Source: QALR01 sp964466625 (lineage in GTDB: Bacteria; Bacillota; Clostridia; Oscillospirales; CAG-272). From it: DNA of 51,915 nucleotides. A program made the position numbers and the translations under genes. The notes under the pieces were generated by a model, which had not been told where the DNA came from, searched no databases, and was given only the letters and a program-made list of their open reading frames with translations. Shown one piece after another: positions 8,860 to 15,760 of this stretch. Positions within the stretch are counted from its first letter, which is position 1, and each line of letters starts with the position of its first letter. The stretch lies in contig CAYXQF010000003.1 of assembly GCA_964466625.1 (NCBI GenBank), positions 1 through 51,915 on the forward strand, in the 5' to 3' direction.

Positions 8860-9428
8860 AACACGTTCGATTTTCCGTCCACCCCTTTGCCATGGCAGGA
8901 CTTTTCCTGCTTCTTTTTGCCGCACCGAAAACGTATGCGTTTGCGGTCTTTTCTTCCGTTTTGCTTCACGAAGCGGGACATCTGACCGCGGCGCTGCTTT
9001 TCCGCGGAAGTGTGCGAGAGATCCGCCTTATGCCGACGGGCATCAGCATCTCGCTCTCCCGTGCCATGTCTTATTACGAGGAGATCGTAACAGCACTTGC
9101 AGGACCGTTTATGAACCTTTTGTATCTTGCGGCACTTCCCCTCTTGCCCGTCGCCGTGCAAAGCTCCGTGCAAATGATCTCCCTTTCACTTTTTTCGCTG
9201 AATATGCTCCCCATCAAAACCTTGGACGGCGGCAGGATCCTTGCCGCCTTGCTTTCTCTCATCACCGACGAAACGCTCTCGGAAAAGGTGCTTTCCGTCA
9301 CAACGGCAATCTGCCTTTCGATGCTTTGGGTCCTTTCTCTCTATATTTTCTTCTACAGCGGCGTGAATTTCATGCTTCTTTTGTTTTGCGCGTATCTTTT
9401 TTCGTTCTGGATCCTCAAAAAACTTTGA
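8856..9428 (+). CDS. SpoIVFB-like site-2 protease (M50 family)
   Basis: A 190-residue membrane metalloprotease. HEAGH at residues 38-42 gives the zinc ligands and catalytic Glu; AGPFMN near residue 82 and NMLPIKTLDGGR near residue 116 give the conserved turn and the third zinc ligand (Asp124). Five or six hydrophobic segments are visible, and there is no CBS or PDZ domain, so it is the short form. In Bacillus, SpoIVFB cleaves pro-sigma-K inside the membrane. The start is TTG, overlapping the upstream stop by four bases and preceded by AAAGGGG. The substrate here is unknown; other small M50 proteases process anti-sigma factors or signal peptides. Confidence 0.85.
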   Translation: MKHVRFSVHPFAMAGLFLLLFAAPKTYAFAVFSSVLLHEAGHLTAALLFRGSVREIRLMPTGISISLSRAMSYYEEIVTALAGPFMNLLYLAALPLLPVAVQSSVQMISLSLFSLNMLPIKTLDGGRILAALLSLITDETLSEKVLSVTTAICLSMLWVLSLYIFFYSGVNFMLLLFCAYLFSFWILKKL

Positions 9429-9435
9429 AAAACGC

Positions 9436-9464
9436 TTGCCTTGCGGCAAAAATCATGATATGAT
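9436..9464 (+). promoter_or_regulatory. promoter of the cyclophilin gene
   Basis: TTGCCT, 17 bp, TATGAT, starting just after the protease stop codon and 46 bases before the cyclophilin ATG. Confidence 0.65.
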
Positions 9465-9510
9465 AGAAAAAGATCATCGAATTTCGATCAAAAAGAAAGG
9501 ATTTTTTGAT

Positions 9511-9993
9511 ATGACAAAAGCAATCATTGAAATGGAAAACGGCGGCGTGATGACGCTTGAGCTTTATCCCGAAACCGCACCTATCACCGTTGCAAACTTT
9601 GTAAAACTCGCAAAGGAAGGCTTCTATAACGGCCTTATCTTCCACCGCGTTATCGCAGGCTTCATGATCCAGGGCGGCGACCCCACAGGCACAGGCATGG
9701 GCGATCCCGGCTATCAGATCAAGGGTGAATTCGCTTCCAACGGCGTTGTCAACCCCTTGAAGCACACCAGAGGCGTGATCTCCATGGCTCGCTCCATGCG
9801 TCCCGACTCCGCAGGCTCCCAGTTCTTCATCATGCACGCAAATGCACCGCACCTTGACGGTCAGTATGCCGCTTTCGGTAAGATGACTGACGGTTTTGAC
9901 GTTCTTGACCGCATCGCCGGCGTGCAGACCGACTTCTCCGATAAGCCCCGCAAAGAACAGAAAATGAAAACCGTGACCATCATCGAAGAATAA
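9511..9993 (+). CDS. cyclophilin-type peptidyl-prolyl isomerase
   Basis: A 160-residue single-domain cytoplasmic cyclophilin. The signature is complete: FHRVIAGFMIQGGDPTGTG (catalytic Arg in FHRV), GVISMARSM, SAGSQFFIMHANAPHLDG and YAAFGKM. There is no signal peptide. The family catalyses cis-trans isomerisation of peptidyl-proline bonds and helps folding. The start ATG at 9511 follows AGAAAGGA; an ATG at 9436 overlaps the promoter and is rejected. The gene has its own promoter and a strong terminator, so it is a single-gene unit. Confidence 0.95.
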   Translation: MTKAIIEMENGGVMTLELYPETAPITVANFVKLAKEGFYNGLIFHRVIAGFMIQGGDPTGTGMGDPGYQIKGEFASNGVVNPLKHTRGVISMARSMRPDSAGSQFFIMHANAPHLDGQYAAFGKMTDGFDVLDRIAGVQTDFSDKPRKEQKMKTVTIIEE

Positions 9994-10034
9994 TCGAGAT
10001 CCTCTCAAAACTTCCGATGAAGATTTCATTTTTA

Positions 10035-10063
10035 CCCCCTCTGACGAGGGGGTTTTCTTTTTT
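10035..10063 (+). terminator. intrinsic terminator after the cyclophilin gene
   Basis: CCCCCTC/GAGGGGG stem with loop TGAC, followed by TTTTCTTTTTT. Confidence 0.92.
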
Positions 10064-10117
10064 ACCGAATTTTCTTAAAAAATCGCGCGAAAAATGAAAT
10101 TTTTTTACAAAAACCCA

Positions 10118-10146
10118 TTCATTTTTTTACCATTCTATTGTATAAT
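10118..10146 (+). promoter_or_regulatory. promoter of glpK
   Basis: A perfect TATAAT at 10141-10146 with a weak -35 (TTCATT) at 17 bp. The GAGGTGAT ribosome binding site and ATG follow closely. Confidence 0.6.
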
Positions 10147-10178
10147 AGTAAGTAAGATAAATTTCCCGAGGTGATGAT

Positions 10179-11669
10179 ATGAAAAAATATATTCTCGCAC
10201 TCGACGAGGGCACGACGAGTACCCGCTCGATCCTTTTCGACAAGAATGGTACGATCGTCGCAAAGGCACAGAAGGAATTTACCCAGTTCTACCCTGCCGC
10301 AGGTTGGGTAGAGCACGACGCCATGGAGATCTATGCCGCACAGTACGCAACGATGACGGAAGCTGTCGTCATGTCGGGGATCGCCCCTTCACAGATCGCC
10401 GCTGTGGGCATCACCAATCAACGTGAGACCACCGTTGTCTGGAATAAACAAACGGGCAAGCCGATCTGTCCTGCCATCGTTTGGCAGTGCAGAAGAACGG
10501 CTGACATCTGTGATGCTCTGCGCGATGCAAGACACACCGAGATGATCCGCGAGCGCGCAGGACTTCCGATCGACGCTTATTTCTCCGGCACGAAAATCAA
10601 ATGGATCCTCGACAACGTGGACGGCGCGCGTGATATGGCAGAAAAAGGAGATCTTCTCTTTGGTACGATTGATACTTGGCTTGTCTGGAAGCTGACGGGC
10701 GGCAAGGTTCATGCCACAGACCGCACAAATGCTTCCCGAACGATGCTTTTCAATATCCACACGCTGGATTGGGACGATGAGCTGCTCGCGCTTCTTGGCA
10801 TTCCACGCAGCATGCTTCCCGAGGTGAAAGCAAGCGCCGACGATTTCGGCACGCTGAATCTTCTCGGAGAAGAGATTCCCATCACCGGTGTTGCCGGTGA
10901 CCAGCAGGCGGCACTTTTCGGACAAGGTTGCTTCTCCGTCGGTGACGCGAAAAACACCTATGGAACAGGCTGTTTTCTCCTTGCCAATATCGGGGAAAAG
11001 CCGCTTTCCGATGCCAAGCTTCTCATCAATACGCTTGCCGCCACGGAAAAAGGGCGCCCTGCGGAATACGCCTTGGAAGGCAGTGTTTTTGTCGGCGGTG
11101 CCGTCATTCAATGGCTTCGCGATGAGCTTGGTTTTCTGCGTGACGCGGCGGACTCCGCCTATTTTGCAAATAAGCTTGCCGATAACGGCGGTGTTTACGT
11201 CGTTCCTGCTTTCACAGGTCTTGGTGCGCCGCATTGGGATATGTATGCCAGAGGCACCATCGTCGGGCTGACAAGAGGAAGCGGTCGCAATCATATCATT
11301 CGCGCGGCGCTGGAAGCAATCGCTTATCAGACGGAAGACATTCTCTCCCACATACAAAACGCGATGGGTGAACCGCTCAAGGTTTTGCGCGTGGACGGCG
11401 GCGCCTCGAAAAATCCATTCCTCATGCAATTTCAAGCGGATATTTCCCGTCTGCCCGTGCATCGCGCAGGCGAAACCGAAGCCACGGCGCTCGGTGCGGC
11501 ATTCCTCGCAGGACTTGCCGTGGGCTTCTGGAAAGATCGAGAGGAACTGAACACCCTTCTTTCCACAGCAGAAATCTTCACACCGTATATGGACGAAGAA
11601 ACCCGTGCCAAAAACCTCGACGGTTGGCGCCGTGCCGTTTCCTCCTCCATTTATCACGCATATTGTTAG
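10179..11669 (+). CDS. glpK: glycerol kinase
   Basis: A 496-residue FGGY-family kinase, the usual length for GlpK. It phosphorylates glycerol to glycerol 3-phosphate with ATP. Visible motifs: LDEGTTSTRSILFD (phosphate loop) at the N-terminus, GITNQRETTVVW, WQCRRTADIC, GTIDTWLVWKLTGG, GDQQAALFGQGCF, TYGTGCFLL, and in the C-terminal domain PAFTGLGAPHWD and RVDGGASKNPFLMQFQADI. No glycerol facilitator gene is adjacent. Directly downstream, with a binding site overlapping the stop codon, is a lipase-like hydrolase, so the likely source of glycerol is acylglycerol breakdown. The start ATG is preceded by GAGGTGAT. Confidence 0.96.
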   Translation: MKKYILALDEGTTSTRSILFDKNGTIVAKAQKEFTQFYPAAGWVEHDAMEIYAAQYATMTEAVVMSGIAPSQIAAVGITNQRETTVVWNKQTGKPICPAIVWQCRRTADICDALRDARHTEMIRERAGLPIDAYFSGTKIKWILDNVDGARDMAEKGDLLFGTIDTWLVWKLTGGKVHATDRTNASRTMLFNIHTLDWDDELLALLGIPRSMLPEVKASADDFGTLNLLGEEIPITGVAGDQQAALFGQGCFSVGDAKNTYGTGCFLLANIGEKPLSDAKLLINTLAATEKGRPAEYALEGSVFVGGAVIQWLRDELGFLRDAADSAYFANKLADNGGVYVVPAFTGLGAPHWDMYARGTIVGLTRGSGRNHIIRAALEAIAYQTEDILSHIQNAMGEPLKVLRVDGGASKNPFLMQFQADISRLPVHRAGETEATALGAAFLAGLAVGFWKDREELNTLLSTAEIFTPYMDEETRAKNLDGWRRAVSSSIYHAYC

Positions 11670-11678
11670 GAGGTAAGC

Positions 11679-12605
11679 ATGCAGATCTCCGTGATTGAAA
11701 AACAGATACCCTCCACCGACGGGATCCACACCCTGCGTGGAAAAATGTTTCTTCCCGAAGGGGAGATTCGTGCCGTTCTGCAGATCGCACACGGCATGGC
11801 AGAGCACATCGACCGCTATGCGGATTTTATGACGTATCTCGCGGAAAATGGCATTCTCGCTGTCGCATACGACCACATCGGTCACGGCAAAACTGCCGAA
11901 AATGACGATGAGCTTGGCTATTTTGCGAAAAAAGACGGCTGGCAGATCGTTTACCGCGACGTGATCGCATTCAGCCAAGCTGTGAAAAACGAGTATCCCG
12001 ATAAGCCGTTTATCCTGATGGGACACAGCATGGGCTCGTTCATCGTCAGAAATGCCGTCACTTACGCGCATGATCTTTACGATGCACTCATCATCATGGG
12101 TACGGGCGGCCCGAATCCGCTTTCGGGCATTGGTCTTTCTTTGGCGAAAGCGATCGCCAAATACAAAGGCGAAAAATACCACTCCGGACTCCTGCAAGCC
12201 TTGACCTTCGGGAGCTACAACAAAAAAACGGACAAAAAACACCCCTACGAATGGCTCACATACGACGGGGAGATCCGTAAAAAATACGCAGCCGACCCAC
12301 ATTGCGGCTTTCTTTTCACCGTTTCTGCTATGCAGGATCTGATCACGATGCAAGCCGAAGTCAATACGGACACGTGGTTTACACTCGTTCCTAAAGAGCT
12401 CCCGATCCTACTCACCTCAGGTGAAGAAGACCCCGTGGGAAGTTACGGTGACGGCGTGCGCACCGTTTATGAAAAACTGCAAAAGGCAGGCGTGCAAAAT
12501 ACTGAACTAAAGCTTTATGAAAAAATGCGCCACGAGATCCTCAACGAAATCGAAAAAGAGCGTGTTTATGAGGATATTCTCGCATTCGTTTTGAAAAATA
12601 TTTAA
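11679..12605 (+). CDS. alpha/beta hydrolase, monoacylglycerol-lipase-like
   Basis: A 308-residue cytoplasmic serine hydrolase of the Hydrolase_4 group. The oxyanion motif is AHGMAEH; the nucleophile is Ser117 in GHSMGS; likely Asp251 (SGEEDPVG) and His285 (MRHEIL) complete the triad. It keeps DHIGHGKT, typical of monoacylglycerol and lysophospholipid lipases. It starts nine bases after glpK, with AGGAGG overlapping the glpK stop, so both are on one transcript. Hydrolysis of acylglycerols would feed glycerol to GlpK and fatty acids to the FakAB pair downstream. Substrate assignment rests on context and family; an esterase of another type is possible. Confidence 0.85.
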   Translation: MQISVIEKQIPSTDGIHTLRGKMFLPEGEIRAVLQIAHGMAEHIDRYADFMTYLAENGILAVAYDHIGHGKTAENDDELGYFAKKDGWQIVYRDVIAFSQAVKNEYPDKPFILMGHSMGSFIVRNAVTYAHDLYDALIIMGTGGPNPLSGIGLSLAKAIAKYKGEKYHSGLLQALTFGSYNKKTDKKHPYEWLTYDGEIRKKYAADPHCGFLFTVSAMQDLITMQAEVNTDTWFTLVPKELPILLTSGEEDPVGSYGDGVRTVYEKLQKAGVQNTELKLYEKMRHEILNEIEKERVYEDILAFVLKNI

Positions 12606-12638
12606 AAAATATAAAAAACCATGTCCCATTTTTCCCCT

Positions 12639-12667
12639 TTGATTCGTTACACATATTAAGTTAAATT
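12639..12667 (+). promoter_or_regulatory. candidate promoter of fakB-fakA
   Basis: TTGATT, 17 bp, TAAATT, about 60 bases before the fakB ATG. A TTGACA at 12670 has no matching -10. Read-through from glpK is also possible, as no terminator separates the two pairs. Confidence 0.45.
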
Positions 12668-12728
12668 TTTTGACACGATAAAAGCGGAAAATCCACCGCA
12701 AATATGAAAAACACGGGAGAAAATATAT

Positions 12729-13613
12729 ATGCAAAATTACAAGATCATCACAGATTTCGGCTGTGATCTTCCCCAGCACATCACAGAAAACCTGGAAATC
12801 GAAATCATTCCTACCTCGATCCACATCGAAGGAGAACCGAACGTTCTTTCGAGCGAAATTGATATTTCCGATTTTTACGCAAAACTTCGCGATAAGAAAA
12901 TGATAAAGACCTCCGCTGTCAGCATCGCCGCTTTCGAAGAAAGCTTCGGCCGTGCGATGGCAGAAGGCAACGACGTGCTTTACATCGGTATGTCCTCGGG
13001 ACTCAGCGGCACGTTCAGCGCGGCAAAAGTGGCGGCTGATACCGTTCTTTCCGAATACCCCGAAAGAAAGATCACCTTCATTGATACCCACAGCGGTTGC
13101 GGCGGCGAAGGCCTTGCCGTTTTCCTTGCGGCAGAGAAAAAAGCCGAGGGCGCCACCTTTGAAGAGATCTCCGCTTATATGCAGGATATCGGCAGCCGCA
13201 TCAGCAGTTGGTTTATGGTCGATGACCTTTTCTTCCTCAAAAGAGGCGGCAGACTCCGCGCAGCAAGTGCCGTTGTCGGCTCGCTTCTCATGATCAAACC
13301 CATCGTGGGCGTGAATGAAGAAGGCAAGCTCGTCGCAAACGAAAAAGCACGCGGCAGAAAGGGTGCCATGGAAGCCCTCATCAAAAAGATCGAAACCTAT
13401 TGTGAAGATCCCAAGGAAAGCATCATCATGATCAGCCACAGCGACTGCATGAAAGACGCCGTTAATTTTGAAATGATGATCCGCGCGAAATGGGATGTAA
13501 AAAACATCATCACCACCGATATCGGCCCTGCATTCGGCGCACATTGCGGCCCCGACACCATCGCCGTATTCTTCATTGAAAAAGAAAAAAATTCTGACAC
13601 CGAAACTGAATAA
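12729..13613 (+). CDS. fakB: DegV family fatty-acid-binding protein (FakB)
   Basis: A 294-residue DegV-fold protein. Key regions are DFGCDLP at the N-terminus, IKTSAVSIAAF, the loop YIGMSSGLSGTFSAAK, IDTHSGCGGEG, and LKRGGRLRAASAVVG followed by IKPIVGVNEEGKL. DegV proteins bind a fatty acid in a closed tunnel; FakB presents it to the kinase FakA, which makes acyl phosphate for phospholipid synthesis. The kinase gene follows after 32 bases in the same direction, which supports the assignment. The ATG follows GGGAG. The acyl-chain preference cannot be read from the sequence. Confidence 0.92.
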   Translation: MQNYKIITDFGCDLPQHITENLEIEIIPTSIHIEGEPNVLSSEIDISDFYAKLRDKKMIKTSAVSIAAFEESFGRAMAEGNDVLYIGMSSGLSGTFSAAKVAADTVLSEYPERKITFIDTHSGCGGEGLAVFLAAEKKAEGATFEEISAYMQDIGSRISSWFMVDDLFFLKRGGRLRAASAVVGSLLMIKPIVGVNEEGKLVANEKARGRKGAMEALIKKIETYCEDPKESIIMISHSDCMKDAVNFEMMIRAKWDVKNIITTDIGPAFGAHCGPDTIAVFFIEKEKNSDTETE

Positions 13614-13645
13614 AAGTAAGTAAAAAGTGAGAGAAAGGATTCCGT

Positions 13646-15301
13646 ATGACAGCCACGATGACCATTAGCGGTGCCACATTTTATGAAATGCTGACTTCCG
13701 CAGCGAACAGCCTTGAAAACAACAAAGAAAAAATCAACGATCTTAACGTATTTCCCGTTCCCGATGGCGATACCGGCACAAATATGAGCCTCACCATCGG
13801 TTCCGTACATGATTTGAACCTTCCCGATGAAAGTATTTCTACCTGCGCCACCAAAGCGGCAGACTCCGTGCTTCGCTCCGCCAGAGGTAACTCCGGTGCG
13901 ATTCTTGCTCTTTTCTTCCGCGGCTTTGCAAAAGCTGTGAAAGGCATGGAAGAAGCTGACGTAAATGCGGTTGCCGATGCTTTCACCAAAGGCAAAGAAG
14001 AAGCTTATAAAGCTGTCATGAATCCTGCCGAAGGCACGATCCTCACCGTTATCCGCCGCTGTGCGGAAGAAGCGGAAGCTTGCAAAGCAAATTATGCGGA
14101 AAAACTCAACGATTTCTTCGCTTTCCTTTTGAAGGTTGCGGAAGAAACTCTCGAAAAAACACCTGAGATGCTCCCTGTACTCAAGGAAGCACACGTTGTT
14201 GACGCAGGTGGTTGCGGTTTCGTGACCATTCTTCGCGGTATTGTTTCCGCGCTTACCGGTAACCCTGTCGAAGCAAACGCACCCAAATCTACTGACGCGG
14301 TCACCGAAAAAGCAGACTTTGCAGACTTCAACACCGAAGACATCAAATTCAGCTATTGCACCGAATGTATCGTAGAGAAAAACGAACAGTTCCTCGGCGA
14401 AGGTACTGCGGCATCTTTCTATGAACGCATCGTCGACCTTGGTGACAGCATCGTATTTGTCGATGCGGAAGACATCATCAAGCTCCACATTCACACCAAT
14501 CACCCCGGTCTTGTTCTCGAAATGGCTTGTAACTATGGCGCATTTGCCACCGTCAAGATCGAAAACATGAAAAAACAGCACTCTTCCCTCTCCGGCGAAG
14601 CGGTTCCTCAGCCGATTAAAAAGGAACCCGTGATCGCACCTGCTGAAAAGCAGTACGGCTTCGTTTCCGTTTGCATGGGTGACGGTATCCGTGACACCTT
14701 CAAGGATTTTGCCGTTGACAGCATCGTATATGGCGGTCAGACCATGAACCCCAGCATGCAGGACATTCTCAATGCGGTAAACGCAACACCTGCAGAGATC
14801 GTTTTCGTTCTTCCTAACAACAAGAACATCGACATGGTTGCGATGCAGGCAGCAGATGCTTCCACCGAGAAGAAGGTCATCGTTATCCACACAAAGAGCA
14901 TTCCCGAAGGTATTAGCGCACTTCTCGCGTTTGATGAATCTGCCGCTCCCAATGAAAACGAAGAAGCAATGGGTGAAGCTGCAGCAAACGTCAAATCCAT
15001 TTCCGTAACACACGCAGTCAGAGATGCTTCCATTGATGGCGTTGCTGTTCGCAGCGGTCAGGCAATGGGTCTTGTCGGCGGTAAGATCCGCTCTGTTGGC
15101 AAAGATGGCGTAGAGTGTATCGGCAAGCTCGGCGATCAATTCAAAGAAGCTGCTTACGTCACCATCTTCTATGGCGAAGACGTTTCCGAAGTAGAAGCAG
15201 AAACCGTTTTGCATCTCATCGAAAGCATTGTGGACGACGCGGAAGTCGTTCTCGCGCGCGGCGGTCAGCCCCTTTACGATTACATCATTTCCGTTGAATA
15301 A
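13646..15301 (+). CDS. fakA: fatty acid kinase catalytic subunit (DAK2 domain)
   Basis: A 551-residue protein with the FakA/YloV layout: an N-terminal DAK2 (DhaL) domain with DGDTGTNMSLT (Mg-ATP binding, near residue 38), SARGNSGAIL and AHVVDAGGCGF, a middle domain with FSYCTECIVE and KLHIHTNHPG, and a C-terminal DegV-like domain. The length is normal. It phosphorylates fatty acids held by FakB. The ATG follows AGAAAGGA. With fakB, the upstream lipase and glpK it forms a lipid-use block. The C-terminal half is Ala/Glu-rich and uses frequent, GC-ending codons, in line with high expression. Confidence 0.94.
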   Translation: MTATMTISGATFYEMLTSAANSLENNKEKINDLNVFPVPDGDTGTNMSLTIGSVHDLNLPDESISTCATKAADSVLRSARGNSGAILALFFRGFAKAVKGMEEADVNAVADAFTKGKEEAYKAVMNPAEGTILTVIRRCAEEAEACKANYAEKLNDFFAFLLKVAEETLEKTPEMLPVLKEAHVVDAGGCGFVTILRGIVSALTGNPVEANAPKSTDAVTEKADFADFNTEDIKFSYCTECIVEKNEQFLGEGTAASFYERIVDLGDSIVFVDAEDIIKLHIHTNHPGLVLEMACNYGAFATVKIENMKKQHSSLSGEAVPQPIKKEPVIAPAEKQYGFVSVCMGDGIRDTFKDFAVDSIVYGGQTMNPSMQDILNAVNATPAEIVFVLPNNKNIDMVAMQAADASTEKKVIVIHTKSIPEGISALLAFDESAAPNENEEAMGEAAANVKSISVTHAVRDASIDGVAVRSGQAMGLVGGKIRSVGKDGVECIGKLGDQFKEAAYVTIFYGEDVSEVEAETVLHLIESIVDDAEVVLARGGQPLYDYIISVE

Positions 15302-15310
15302 GTGTATAAA

Positions 15311-15353
15311 GTCCCGAAAACCGGCATTTATGCGGCTTTCGGGCTCTTTTTTT
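15311..15353 (+). terminator. intrinsic terminator after fakA
   Basis: A stem of CCCGAAA plus CCGGC against GCGG plus TTTCGGG, with one bulge, followed by CTCTTTTTTT. Confidence 0.85.
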
Positions 15354-15394
15354 CGATGAGCGTACTATCATCGTACTGAACGCTAAAAAACATG

Positions 15395-15433
15395 AAAAAA
15401 GGTATCGAATGATTTACATTCGATACCTTTTTT
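15395..15433. terminator. long bidirectional terminator
   Basis: A perfect 17-bp stem (AAAAAAGGTATCGAATG and its complement) around ATTTA, with T-runs on both sides. It lies directly behind the recombinase relic on the minus strand, as expected if it once closed that gene. Confidence 0.9.
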
Positions 15434-15434
15434 C

Positions 15435-15722
15435 TTAAAACAACGCAGAGAGTGCCTGTGCGATTTCTTGTTGCTTGTTCGGATAAAGATGTGAATATGT
15501 ATTCAGTGTCGTTTCAACATTTTCATGTCCAAGTCACTCCGAAATCACTAGTGGCGAAATCCCCATTTCGATCAATAACGAAGCATGCGAATGACGAAGG
15601 TCGTGCACACGGATTTTTTTCACTCCTGTTTTTTCGCATCCTTTTTTGATCCTCCATCTCAAGTATCCTCTTGAAATTGGAAAAAGCTCGCCCATGCGCA
15701 TCCCCGTAATGTAACAAAAAGA
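15435..15722 (-). pseudogene. tyrosine recombinase (integrase) relic
   Basis: The frame keeps pieces of a phage/ICE-type integrase: YITGMRMGEL, then FPISRGYLRW, VHDLRHSHASLLIEMG, LGHENVETTLNTYSHLYPNK and a short C-terminal tail. It is broken in three ways. The N-terminal two thirds are missing. The text jumps from the TGMRMGEL helix to the FPISRGYL segment, which in intact relatives lie roughly 60-70 residues apart, so an internal deletion is likely. A TGA at 15534-15536 replaces the usual Arg between SE and LGHE. The relic begins inside the terminator of the neighbouring glycosidase gene. Confidence 0.85.
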
Positions 15723-15746
15723 AGCCCCGAAGTCTTCGGAGCTTCT
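15714..15746 (-). terminator. terminator of the glycosidase operon
   Basis: On the minus strand GAAGC-T-CCGAA pairs with TTCGG-G-GCTTC, followed by TTTTTG. It closes the alpha-galactosidase, binding-protein and glycosidase unit. Confidence 0.85.
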
Positions 15747-15760
15747 TAACATAATTATTT

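Noticed and set aside
15534..15536. TGA read as an amino acid in the recombinase
   Set aside because: Several intact genes in the window end in TGA, and this gene also lacks its N-terminus and has an internal deletion, so simple decay explains it.
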